A stretch of DNA of 34,668 nucleotides from Candidatus Tenderia sp. (GTDB taxonomy: Bacteria; Pseudomonadota; Gammaproteobacteria; Tenderiales; Tenderiaceae): the NCBI GenBank assembly GCA_030148045.1, contig JASBUE010000169.1, forward strand, positions 1 to 34,668, read 5' to 3'. This document shows positions 1-7,547 of this stretch, one piece after another. The number at the start of each line of letters is the position of its first letter. The first letter of the stretch is position 1. The translations under genes and the position numbers were made by a program. The notes under the pieces were generated by a model. It ran no database searches. It saw only the letters and a list, made by a program, of their open reading frames with translations, and was not told the DNA's origin.

Positions 1-150
1 GTGATCGGTCACGGCCGGGGTGAACTGGATGAGACCGTCAAAGTCGATTTGCCCGGGGGGCAACTGTTGATACGCTGGCTGGGCGATCACCAACCCGTTT
101 GGATGACGGGGCCCGCCACCTACGTTTACGAAGGAACTATCGAAATATGA
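1..150 (+). CDS. dapF: Diaminopimelate epimerase, C-terminal end (partial)
   Basis: Frame 1 is open from the first base to a TGA at 148-150. The translated tail (VIGHGRGELDETVKVDLPGG, then a stretch containing RWLGDHQPVWMTGPATYVYEG) is typical of the end of DapF, which converts LL- to meso-diaminopimelate for lysine and peptidoglycan synthesis. Only about 49 residues are present, so the catalytic cysteines lie outside the window. The stop overlaps the next gene's start as ATGA (147-150), and the dapF-DUF484-xerC order is the conserved gammaproteobacterial arrangement, which supports the call. Confidence 0.85.
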   Translation: MIGHGRGELDETVKVDLPGGQLLIRWLGDHQPVWMTGPATYVYEGTIEI

Positions 151-896
151 GCAGCAAGCAGAATTCCCAACCCCAAGAACCAGCCATGCTCGACGCCGAA
201 ACCATCGCCGAATACCTGCACCAGAACCCGGAGTTTTTCGAGCAGAACCCGGATATCCTCGCCGAGCTCAATATCAGTCACCAGCTCAGCGGCGCGGTGT
301 CGTTGATCGAACGCCAGATCACCACCCTGCGCGAACAAAACCGGAAACTCAAAACCCAGCTGGAAAACCTGATCCAGATCGCGCGCGACAACGACAAACT
401 CAACGAGCGGATGCACACGCTGACCCTGGCCCTGATGGACGCCGGCAGCCTGAACGAGGTCTACATCGCCCTGGACGACAGCCTGCGCGGCGATTTCGGC
501 GCCGACGCCGTCACCGTCAAACTGTTCGTCGACACGGACAAGACGGGGATCGAACCCGACAACGACCTGATGCAAACCATCTTCGTGCCCATGGACGACC
601 CGCGCCTTGACGGTTTCAGGCAAATCCTCGGCAAGGAAAAACCGGTCTGCGGCACACTCAAACCGGAACAATTGAGCTACATGTTCGGCGACGTCGCCGA
701 GCAGATCAAATCCACCGCTTTGGTCCCCCTGGGCGGCGATCAGTGCTCCCCGTCGGCGTGCAATTACCTCGGCATCCTGGCCATCGGCAGCCACGATGAA
801 CACCGCTTTCACACCAATATAGGCACCCTGTTTCTCAGCAACCTGGGCGAAGTCCTGAGCCGCGCCATCCGGCCCTATGTCTCCGACCAGCAGTGA
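147..896 (+). CDS. DUF484 family protein (YigA-like)
   Basis: This is a 249-residue cytoplasmic protein of the DUF484 family, whose members have a GAF-like fold and no established biochemical role. The start chosen is the ATG at 147, which overlaps the dapF stop (ATGA); an upstream in-frame ATG at 99 would lie inside dapF. The N-terminal part carries the family pattern AEYLHQNPEFFEQNPDIL, followed by a charged coiled-coil-like segment (SLIERQITTLREQNRKLKTQ) and then a GAF-like domain. It overlaps xerC by 20 nt, so the three genes are probably co-transcribed and translationally coupled. The family call is firm; the function is unknown. Confidence 0.88.
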   Translation: MSSKQNSQPQEPAMLDAETIAEYLHQNPEFFEQNPDILAELNISHQLSGAVSLIERQITTLREQNRKLKTQLENLIQIARDNDKLNERMHTLTLALMDAGSLNEVYIALDDSLRGDFGADAVTVKLFVDTDKTGIEPDNDLMQTIFVPMDDPRLDGFRQILGKEKPVCGTLKPEQLSYMFGDVAEQIKSTALVPLGGDQCSPSACNYLGILAIGSHDEHRFHTNIGTLFLSNLGEVLSRAIRPYVSDQQ

Positions 897-1809
897 CAGC
901 GAAGCGCAAGGCCCCGACGGCCAGGCAATCAAAAAATTCCTGGCCTATCTGCGCCATGAACGGCGCGTCTCACCCCACACCCTAAGCAACTACCGCCGCG
1001 ATCTCGACACGCTTGGAGATTTTTGCCGGCAACAGCTGATCACCGAATGGAACGCGCTGCGCGACCATCACATCCGCAGTTTCGCCGCCCGCCTGCGCCG
1101 CAACGGCCTGGCGGGGCGCAGCATACAGCGCACCCTCTCCGCCATCCGTTCTTTTTATAATTACCTGTTGCGGGAAGGCATGGCACGCATCAATCCGGCC
1201 GCTACGGTCAGCGCACCGAAGCAGCAACGCCCGCTGCCGGACGTGCTCGACGTGGATCAAGTCGCCAGACTGCTCGAGATCAAAGCGGATGACCCACTGA
1301 ACCTACGCGACCGAGCCATGATGGAGCTGATGTACTCCTCCGGCCTGCGCCTCAGTGAACTCGCCGGCCTTGATCTGACCCACATCGACCTGGCCGACCG
1401 GACCGTGCGCATCACCGGCAATGGCGCCAAGACACGCATTGCCCCCATCGGCCGTTTCGCCCTGGAGGCACTGCGACAGTGGTTCAAAATGCGCCCGACC
1501 CTCGCTAACGAGGATGAATCCGCCGTGTTCGTCAACCGCAACGGAACGCGCCTGTCACAACGCTCCATCCAGGAGCGCATGCGCCAATGGGCCATCAAGC
1601 AGGGCATGGACAAACACGTGCACCCGCACATGCTGCGCCATTCCTTCGCCAGCCACCTGCTGGAATCCTCCGGCGATTTGCGCGCCGTGCAGGAATTGCT
1701 CGGCCATGCCGATATCAGCACCACGCAGATCTACACCCACGTGGATTTTCAGCACCTGGCCAGCGTCTACGACAAGGCCCATCCTCGCGCCAAGAAAAAA
1801 CGAAGGTAG
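877..1809 (+). CDS. xerC: Tyrosine recombinase XerC
   Basis: A 310-residue site-specific recombinase that, with XerD, resolves chromosome dimers at dif. An N-terminal SAM-like core-binding domain (about residues 15-105) is followed by the catalytic domain. The catalytic residues are visible: Arg158 (SSGLRLSEL), Lys185 (GNGAKTR), His251 and Arg254 (HPHMLRHSF), His277 (LLGHADIS) and the nucleophile Tyr286 (TQIYTHVD). Length is close to the usual 300. It starts inside the end of the DUF484 gene. XerC rather than XerD is chosen from sequence style and the dapF-DUF484 context. There is no clear terminator between its stop and the convergent antiporter gene. Confidence 0.93.
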   Translation: MSPTSSDSEAQGPDGQAIKKFLAYLRHERRVSPHTLSNYRRDLDTLGDFCRQQLITEWNALRDHHIRSFAARLRRNGLAGRSIQRTLSAIRSFYNYLLREGMARINPAATVSAPKQQRPLPDVLDVDQVARLLEIKADDPLNLRDRAMMELMYSSGLRLSELAGLDLTHIDLADRTVRITGNGAKTRIAPIGRFALEALRQWFKMRPTLANEDESAVFVNRNGTRLSQRSIQERMRQWAIKQGMDKHVHPHMLRHSFASHLLESSGDLRAVQELLGHADISTTQIYTHVDFQHLASVYDKAHPRAKKKRR

Positions 1810-1846
1810 AAGCGCCCGCCTTTACTAAGCCCACTACGAATCACCA

Positions 1847-3049
1847 TCAAAAATGCCTGCGGAGGCGGGTATAAGCCCACTTCATCACCAGCGGCGGCAA
1901 CAAGGTAGTGACCGCAATCACAATGACCAGGGCGGCATAAACCTCGTTGGAAAAGATACCGCTAATGCGCCCCAGTTCGGCGAAGATCAGGCCCACCTCA
2001 CCACGCGGCACCATGGCGATACCGATCATCCAACGCAACGGCCAGCCTTCCTGAATGAACAGCGGCCCCACCATCTTGCCGACCACCGCCGCAATCAACA
2101 TCACTACTGAAAAGGCCCAGATAAAGGGCGACCCCCAGTCGATCTCATGCAGATTGAGCGACAACCCCACCATGACGAAGAAGATCGGCGTGAAGAGCTG
2201 AATGATCGGCTTCATCTACGCCTCGATCTTGGCCGCGAATTGGGGATCAGTGCGCAGCGCTACGCCGAAGGGCAGGAAGAAGCGACGCGACAGCGCCAGG
2301 CCGGCGGCGAAGCCACCCAGCAACTCCGGCGCCCCCATCACATGGGCCAGCCAGGCAAAAAACAGTACCAGCGAAACGATGGTGGTGGGAATCAGACCGG
2401 GCAGGCCGCTGACGCCGTCGAAATGCCTGATCACCAGTGAGATCAGCTTGGCGGCGATGGGCGCCAAAACAAAAAAAGCGGCCACAAACACCAGCACCTT
2501 ACCGGCATTCACCAGGCTGACGCCCCCGCCGATGGAGAATTCGTACAACAGGGCCAGCAGAATCACGCCCATGATGTCGTCGAGCACGGCGGCGCCCAGC
2601 ACCACCTGTCCCTCACGCGATTGCTGCCGGTCCAGGTCCGCCAGCACACGCACGGTGATACCAATGCTAGTGGCCGTCAGCGCCCCACCGATAAACAGCG
2701 CCACCAGCGGCGACAAGCCGAACACACCGACACCGAGCGCAAATCCCAGCAACAGAGGCAACATGAAACCGGCCAAGGCCACTATGACGGACTGTTTGCC
2801 GCTGTGGATCAGGCGCCGCACATCGGTGCCCAGCCCCACCTCAAACAACAGCAGGATGATACCGATCTCGGCCAGCAACCTGATAGCCTGCGCAGGCTCC
2901 ACCCAGCCCAGCAGGCTCGGCCCAAGCACCACGCCGGCCAGCAGTTCGCCGATCACAGAGGGCGACTTCAGACGCGTCGCCAACTCGGCGAAGATGCGCG
3001 CCGTCAGCAGGACCAGCAGCAGGTGTAGGAAAAAACTATGGGCTTCCAT
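1847..3049 (-). pseudogene. Kef-type (CPA2) cation/proton antiporter interrupted by an in-frame TAG
   Basis: Two adjacent open stretches in the same frame together encode one CPA2 family membrane transporter of about 400 residues. The first (2216-3049, 277 aa) has the N-terminal transmembrane helices, a TSIGITVRVLADL segment and the paired acidic motif AAVLDDIMG (Asp157-Asp158) expected in the ion-binding core. It ends in ...AAKIEA and a TAG at 2216-2218. The next codon is ATG and the frame continues as MKPIIQLFTPIFFVMVGLSL to a stop at 1847 (122 aa), containing the conserved MVPRGEVGLIF motif. One amber codon therefore splits an otherwise intact gene. A CAG-to-TAG change is a simple explanation. 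Reinitiation at the abutting ATG, suppression, or a sequencing error are alternatives. No TrkA-type regulatory domain follows. Confidence 0.85.
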
Positions 3050-3134
3050 GGCATCATCCGGAATGGTCTGACTACAAGCTTAGACACAATCCGAGACCGG
3101 GCACAGACCGACGATGCAGCCGGCCCTGCGGAGA

Positions 3135-4217
3135 TTACTCTCCGGCCAGTTCGAGGATGAGCTTTAGCTCCGCCGCCAGCTCTTCCCGGCTTTGGGCGCA
3201 CAGGTTGATATGCCCGACCTTGCGCCCGGGGCGCGGCTCCTTGCCGTAAAGATGGAGATGGGAGTGGGTGTTGACCAGCACATCCTCAGGCGCGGGTATA
3301 AGACCGACCAGATTGACCATGGCGGTATAACCGACGATGTCGGTGGCCCCCAGCGGCAGACCCAACACCGCACGCAGGTGGTTTTCGAACTGGCTGGTCT
3401 CGGCACCGTCCTGGGTCCAGTGGCCCGAGTTGTGCACCCGCGGGGCGAACTCGTTGGCAAGCAGGCGGTCACCGGCCTGAAACAGCTCCAGTGCGAGCAC
3501 ACCGACGTAATCGAGCTCATCCAGCAAACGTTCGGCGTAGTTCGCCGCCTTTTCCTGCATGGGATCGTCGGAACGGGCGATGGAGAGACGCAGTATACCG
3601 TCCCGATGCGTATTTTCGGTAAGTGGATAACAGACCATCTCGCCGCTGGTACTGCGCACGGCGATAACGGAGACCTCACGTTCGAAAGGCACGAAGGTCT
3701 CGACGATGGCCGGCACGCCGCCCAAGGACTGCCATGCCGGCGCCAGGTCTCCGGGCTGTTTCAATACCGCCTGCCCATTGCCGTCATAGCCCTGGGTGCG
3801 GGTCTTGACCACCGCCGGCCAGCCGACCTGCTCCATGGCCTGTTCCAGCTCGTCGAGGCTGTTGACGGCAACGAACTCCGGGGTATCGATACCCAGCCGG
3901 CGAAACAGAGCCTTCTCGTCAAGGCGGTCCTGAGCGGAGACCAGGGCCTGTCGAGGCGGATAGACGGCGACTCTCTCGGCGAGAAACGCCACCGCCGCCG
4001 CGGGCACATTCTCGAATTCATAGGTGACGATATCGGCCTTGTCGGCCAGCTCGGCCAGCAATGCATCATCGCCATAATCACCCTGCAAATGCTCGGCCAC
4101 GTCGGCGGCGCAGGCATCCGCCGCCGGCTCCAGCACGATGAACTTCAGCCCCAAGGGATAACCGGCCAAAGCCAGCATACGGGCCAGCTGGCCGCCGCCA
4201 AGTATGCCGATCACCAT
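3135..4217 (-). CDS. purK: N5-carboxyaminoimidazole ribonucleotide synthase
   Basis: PurK is an ATP-grasp enzyme that carboxylates AIR to N5-CAIR with ATP and bicarbonate in purine synthesis. The 360-residue protein starts MVIGILGGGQLARMLALAG, the nucleotide-binding N-terminus typical of the family, followed by the ATP-grasp region (VVKTRTQGYDGNGQ, then IVETFVPFEREVSVI) and the C-terminal signature NEFAPRVHNSGHWT. The ATG at 4215-4217 overlaps the purE stop by one base (TGATG), indicating coupling; a TTG one codon upstream is less likely. It forms an operon with purE, whose product uses N5-CAIR next. Confidence 0.95.
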   Translation of the reverse strand: MVIGILGGGQLARMLALAGYPLGLKFIVLEPAADACAADVAEHLQGDYGDDALLAELADKADIVTYEFENVPAAAVAFLAERVAVYPPRQALVSAQDRLDEKALFRRLGIDTPEFVAVNSLDELEQAMEQVGWPAVVKTRTQGYDGNGQAVLKQPGDLAPAWQSLGGVPAIVETFVPFEREVSVIAVRSTSGEMVCYPLTENTHRDGILRLSIARSDDPMQEKAANYAERLLDELDYVGVLALELFQAGDRLLANEFAPRVHNSGHWTQDGAETSQFENHLRAVLGLPLGATDIVGYTAMVNLVGLIPAPEDVLVNTHSHLHLYGKEPRPGRKVGHINLCAQSREELAAELKLILELAGE

Positions 4218-4723
4218 CAATCCTGCTCTCGCGGATCGGGCCTGGCCAGCACCGTGTCGGTCTGGGCCTGACGAAACCGCTTTAAGGCGTCGCGATAGTC
4301 TGGATATTTGTTGCCCAGCACAGCCGCCGCCAAAAGGCCGGCATTAGTTGCTCCGGCCTTGCCGATGGCAAGCGTCCCTACCGGAATGCCGGCCGGCATC
4401 TGGGCAATCGACAACAGCGAATCCATGCCGTTGAGCGCCCTGGACTGCACCGGCACACCCAGCACGGGCACCACGGTCTTGGCCGCCACCATACCGGGCA
4501 GATGGGCGGCGCCGCCGGCGCCGGCGATGATCACCTCGATACCCCGCCCCTCCGCCGCTTCAGCATATTGAAACAACTTGTCCGGGGTGCGATGGGCGGA
4601 GACCACCTCGACCTCGTGCGCAATACCCAACTGTTCCAGCGCCTCGGCGGCATGGCGCATGGTCTCCCAGTCCGAACTCGAGCCCATGATAATCCCCACC
4701 AGCGGTTTGTTTTCTGTGTTCAT
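4217..4723 (-). CDS. purE: N5-carboxyaminoimidazole ribonucleotide mutase
   Basis: PurE class I converts N5-CAIR to CAIR. The 168-residue protein has the GSSSDWETM phosphate-binding motif near the N-terminus, SAHRTPDKL, the glycine-rich AGAGGAAHLPGM and GKAGATNAG, all family signatures. The ATG at 4721-4723 (MNTENKPLVGIIMGSSSDW) is chosen over an upstream in-frame start near 4765 because it puts the conserved segment close to the N-terminus and leaves room for the promoter at 4765-4773. It is directly followed by purK. Confidence 0.95.
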   Translation of the reverse strand: MNTENKPLVGIIMGSSSDWETMRHAAEALEQLGIAHEVEVVSAHRTPDKLFQYAEAAEGRGIEVIIAGAGGAAHLPGMVAAKTVVPVLGVPVQSRALNGMDSLLSIAQMPAGIPVGTLAIGKAGATNAGLLAAAVLGNKYPDYRDALKRFRQAQTDTVLARPDPREQD

Positions 4724-4764
4724 GCAACACACTCTATGACAAGTGAATGGAAAAATTCCGGGCA

Positions 4765-4773
4765 ATTATATCA
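4765..4773 (-). promoter_or_regulatory. Extended -10 promoter of purEK
   Basis: On the minus strand the sequence TGATATAAT contains a perfect TATAAT with the TGn extension. It would give a transcript start near 4758, about 35 nt ahead of the purE ATG. No good -35 hexamer stands 17 nt upstream, as is common with extended -10 promoters. I did not see a recognisable PurR operator. Confidence 0.6.
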
Positions 4774-4828
4774 GTTCGAACAGATCGCCGCGTTGCCCAC
4801 AATAACAATCCCGTCTCTTTGTCAGCAC

Positions 4829-4853
4829 AAAAAAGGCCCGCGAGGCGGGCCTT
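4829..4853 (-). terminator. Rho-independent terminator of the H1-like gene
   Basis: A perfect 9-bp stem (AAGGCCCGC / GCGGGCCTT, 4833-4841 with 4845-4853) with a GAG loop is followed on the minus strand by a run of six T. It lies 45 nt past the stop of the histone-like gene and upstream of the purEK promoter, so it insulates the two units. Confidence 0.85.
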
Positions 4854-4862
4854 CTCGAATAA

Positions 4863-4882
4863 CCGGCAACCCGAGTTGCCGG
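4863..4882. repeat. Second perfect hairpin next to the terminator
   Basis: CCGGCAAC (4863-4870) and GTTGCCGG (4875-4882) form an 8-bp stem with a 4-nt loop just 16 nt past the stop of the H1-like gene. There is no T run after it on either strand, so it is not itself an intrinsic terminator; it may protect the 3' end of the mRNA. Confidence 0.6.
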
Positions 4883-4898
4883 CCGTTGGTAATGATAA

Positions 4899-5432
4899 TC
4901 AGGCCTTCTTTTTCTTGCGACGGCTCTTTTTCTTGCGACGAGCCTTCTTCGCTGCTGCGGCAAGCTTGCGGTCATAGGCCTTTTCCCATTTCGCCAGGAA
5001 GGCGGACGCGGCCTTTTCCTTGGCAGCCTCTTTCCTTTTGATCGTATCGATGGCAGACATGGTTTCTTTGACCGCCGCATTCGCCTCGATCACCGAGGCC
5101 CTGGCGGTCTTGACTGCATCCATTGCCTTGGCCTTGGCCGCGCGGGCCCTGACCACGGCATTTTTGGCTGCAGCGGTCTTCTTGCCCTTGGCTGCGGCCA
5201 CCGCCTTTTTCACACGCGCATCTTCAGCGTCTTTCTTGGCAACCGCCTTCGCCAGCGCGGCATTGGCTCTGTCCTGTGCCTTTACCGCACGGTTTGCCGC
5301 GGTTAATGCCTTCTTGTGTTCGGCATTGATTGGCGTTTCGTTCAGAACCCTTGCGACGGACACCGCTGGTTTACGACGCGCCTTGGCACGAGTGCTTGCA
5401 CGCGCCTTCTTTTTGGTTGCTCTTTTTACCAT
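4899..5432 (-). CDS. Lysine/alanine-rich histone H1-like protein (AlgP-like)
   Basis: A 177-residue, very basic protein made almost wholly of Lys, Ala, Arg and Val. It begins MVKRATKKKARASTRAKARR, has a long Ala/Lys helix-forming middle (repeats such as AKAVAKKDAEDARVKKAVAA) and ends in a nearly pure basic tail (KKARRKKKSRRKKKKA). This composition matches bacterial histone H1-like nucleoid proteins such as AlgP/AlgR3, although the KPAA repeats of AlgP are absent. It probably binds DNA, or other polyanions, non-specifically. Upstream sequence is AT-rich, with GGAGA as ribosome site and a possible TAAAAT -10 element. It is a single-gene unit with its own terminator. Low-complexity proteins are hard to assign, so the function is inferred from composition. 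Confidence 0.75.
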   Translation of the reverse strand: MVKRATKKKARASTRAKARRKPAVSVARVLNETPINAEHKKALTAANRAVKAQDRANAALAKAVAKKDAEDARVKKAVAAAKGKKTAAAKNAVVRARAAKAKAMDAVKTARASVIEANAAVKETMSAIDTIKRKEAAKEKAASAFLAKWEKAYDRKLAAAAKKARRKKKSRRKKKKA

Positions 5433-5675
5433 TAAAAAGTCTCCATTTTATTTGATTCGAAAAAGAGTGCGGACTCATTTTAATTTCAAATGACAAATGA
5501 ATGCAAAAAAGACTCCATATATCATCATCCAACTCATAATCGACCACACCTGAAAAAATATTAGACCAGCTTATAAAAAAAATAAAACTTTCGATCAAAA
5601 ATGCGTTGCCACTCCTTCTGAACATAAGAAGTGGCAGAAACATTCCGACAACCTTTAAACAAGGACGATTAAAGC
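5433..5675. other. AT-rich intergenic stretch
   Basis: About 240 bp of markedly lower GC content than the surroundings. It contains the leader of the H1-like gene (minus strand; TAAAAT at roughly 50 nt upstream as a candidate -10). I see no convincing coding sequence, hairpin terminator or repeat in the remainder. Confidence 0.5.
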
Positions 5676-5975
5676 TTGGGCAGGCACCCGTTTTTACCGT
5701 GTATTACCTTGTTTCTCATTTTTGGAATCATCATCGGCGCAGAGGATTCAGATCTTATTCCGGACTTTTTCAGCGCCCGCCTTGAACTCATCGCCAACGT
5801 GACTCTGCTGGTGGTCGGCTTTTTACTTGGGGGAACGCTGAGGCGGAACACGTTGCGACAATCCGGCAAAAAGACTCTTTCCATCTCCATCAATGCCGCA
5901 ATTATCACCACTTTTACCGTCTGGCTAGCGCCAGATATTGTTATCGGTGGTGATCAGTACCACCATATTTTTTGA
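5676..5975 (+). pseudogene. Short membrane protein, probable remnant of a cation/proton antiporter N-terminus
   Basis: A 99-codon frame beginning at TTG with no good ribosome site. It encodes hydrophobic segments: TLFLIFGIIIGAEDSDLIP, then ARLELIANVTLLVVGFLLGG, then LRQSGKKTLSISINAAIITT. The order GIIIG...LIP...LELI..V.L..VGFLLGG.LR...LR..GK resembles helices 2-4 of CPA2-type sodium/proton antiporters, whose full length is about 400 residues. The rest is absent: the frame stops after YHHIF. I therefore read it as a decayed fragment rather than a functional gene. It could also be a small novel membrane protein. It sits in lower-GC DNA than its neighbours. Confidence 0.45.
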
Positions 5976-6054
5976 ACCCATCGACCGGATTATGACGGGG
6001 ATCGCCATCCGGTGTGCGGATTCAGGCGCAGAACAAGAACGATGACCGCAGCGT

Positions 6055-6525
6055 TTATTCGCGGTGGTAGGGGTGCCCCTGGATCACGCTCCAGGCGCGA
6101 TAGAGCTGCTCAGCGAGCAAAACACGCACCAGCGGGTGCGGCAAGGTCAGTTTCGATAAAGACCAGCGCTGCTCGGCACGCCGTTTACATTCCTGTGACA
6201 AGCCATCGGGCCCGCCCACCAGCAGGGCGATGTCGCGGCCGCCCTGCATCCAGTCGCGCATCTGCTCCGCCAGTTGCAAGGTGGTCCACTGTTTGCCGCC
6301 TTCGTCCAGGACAATGACATGGGCATTGTTGGGGATGGCGTTGAGTATCTTGGGGCTCTCTTCCTCAATGGCACGTTTGGGGTCGCTGCTCTTGCTGCGC
6401 GGGCCGGGGGCGATTTCGACCAGTTTTAAACTGAAATTCTGCGGCAGGCGTTTGGCGTATTCCTCATAGCCCTGCTTGACCCAGCCGGGCATTTTCTGCC
6501 CGACGGCAATGAGGCGGATGTGCAT
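6055..6525 (-). CDS. rlmH: 23S rRNA pseudouridine-1915 N3-methyltransferase
   Basis: RlmH is a SPOUT (alpha/beta knot) methyltransferase that modifies pseudouridine 1915 in helix 69 of 23S rRNA. The 156-residue product starts MHIRLIAVGQKMPGWVKQGY and ends with the family signature LPHPLVRVLLAEQLYRAWS and HPYHRE; the SAM-binding loop LLVGGPDG is present. The ATG at 6523-6525 is used because it gives the normal length of about 155. It follows rsfS by 14 nt, the usual pairing in many bacteria. Confidence 0.95.
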   Translation of the reverse strand: MHIRLIAVGQKMPGWVKQGYEEYAKRLPQNFSLKLVEIAPGPRSKSSDPKRAIEEESPKILNAIPNNAHVIVLDEGGKQWTTLQLAEQMRDWMQGGRDIALLVGGPDGLSQECKRRAEQRWSLSKLTLPHPLVRVLLAEQLYRAWSVIQGHPYHRE

Positions 6526-6539
6526 GAAATCGTGCCCGT

Positions 6540-6905
6540 TTAGGATTGAGATTTTGGACGCAGCTCGGCGATTTCGTCGATGGAACCGGCCTCCCACAAC
6601 TTCTCCAACTGATAGAAGTCGCGCACGTCGGGCAGCATGATGTGAACGATGACATCGGCCAGGTCCACCAGCACCCATTCGGCCACCTTGTCGCCTTCCA
6701 CGCCGAGCGGTTTGACACCCGCTTTTTTCATCTCCACCACCAGATTATTGGCCATGGCCTTGACGTGACGGTCGGAGGTACCGCTGACGATCACCATGAA
6801 ATCGGTGACACTGGACTTGCCACGCACATCGAGGACTACCGGGTTGACTGCCTTCATGTCTTCCAGGGCCGTGACGGCCAGATTTTTAATCTCTTCTTCC
6901 TTCAT
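6540..6905 (-). CDS. rsfS: Ribosome silencing factor RsfS
   Basis: A 121-residue RsfS/Iojap family protein, which binds uL14 on the large ribosomal subunit and blocks subunit joining when nutrients are scarce. Family features seen are LDVRGKSSVTDFMVIVSGTSDRHV with the VTDFMVI.SG core, and VEG......WVL.DL.DVIVHIM with the DFYQLEKLW end. Length is normal. It lies between nadD and rlmH on the same strand, the standard order. Confidence 0.95.
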   Translation of the reverse strand: MKEEEIKNLAVTALEDMKAVNPVVLDVRGKSSVTDFMVIVSGTSDRHVKAMANNLVVEMKKAGVKPLGVEGDKVAEWVLVDLADVIVHIMLPDVRDFYQLEKLWEAGSIDEIAELRPKSQS

Positions 6906-6959
6906 CGAACTCTCTCAGTGTTGGTAGAGCGCTTCACGCTCAATGTGGTGCCGCACGGG

Positions 6960-7547
6960 CTACGGCAGCAAAAAACGGATATCTTGGACGCGCGCCAGCT
7001 GTTCGCGAATCGCGGTGGCGGAGATCTCCAGTTGGGTGACCGCCTGAAACCATATTTTGCCCGCCGCTTGTTGTTGTAATTGCGCCACATCAGTGGCGCG
7101 TGCCGTGGCCATCAACTCGGCCACCGGACCGCTACGCGGCAGCTCGGCGCCGGGGCGCTGCGTGACCACGATATGGGCCAATTGACTCAAGCGCCGCCAT
7201 TCGTGCCATTTATGCAAATCGACAAAGGCATCCAACCCCATGATCAAACAGAGCGGCGTGGCAGCGCCGATTTCATCGCGCAGCGATTGCAGCGTATCCA
7301 CCGTATAGGAGCGACCGCCGCGCTGCAGCTCGCGCTCGTCGATGACAAACCCGGGCACATCGTCTATCGCCAACCGCAACATGGCGAGGCGCTGCTCGAC
7401 GGCGGCGCCCGGCGCGTCACGATGGGGCGGAAAATAGGCGGGGATCAGACGCACCTCGTCCAAACCAAGCGCCTGCTTCACCTCCAGCAAGGGGCGCAGA
7501 TGGCCGTAGTGGATCGGATCGAAGGTACCGCCGAAGATCGCAATCAC
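6960..7547 (-). CDS. nadD: Nicotinate-nucleotide adenylyltransferase
   Basis: NadD transfers AMP to nicotinate mononucleotide in NAD synthesis. The 195-residue protein begins IAIFGGTFDPIHYGHLRPL, with the nucleotidyltransferase HxGH motif (HYGH), and has the second motif ISATAIREQL near the C-terminus. The start is a GTG at 7545-7547 which overlaps the proA stop as GTGA, indicating translational coupling. The extreme C-terminus (RVQDIRFLLP) is near the normal end (VxxYI..) but slightly divergent. Confidence 0.94.
   Translation of the reverse strand: MIAIFGGTFDPIHYGHLRPLLEVKQALGLDEVRLIPAYFPPHRDAPGAAVEQRLAMLRLAIDDVPGFVIDERELQRGGRSYTVDTLQSLRDEIGAATPLCLIMGLDAFVDLHKWHEWRRLSQLAHIVVTQRPGAELPRSGPVAELMATARATDVAQLQQQAAGKIWFQAVTQLEISATAIREQLARVQDIRFLLP

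Noticed and set aside
126..932. 268-codon open frame opposite the DUF484 gene
   Set aside because: Val/Gln/Asp-rich antisense shadow in high-GC DNA, no ribosome site, and it spans the DUF484/xerC overlap.
1810..1869. Terminator between xerC and the antiporter
   Set aside because: CCCGCC and GGCGGG could pair but are separated by over 40 nt with no T run.
2216..2218. The TAG codon as recoded pyrrolysine or another special amino acid
   Set aside because: Nothing in the window suggests pyrrolysine machinery, antiporters are not known to use it, and a simple CAG-to-TAG change or read error explains it better.
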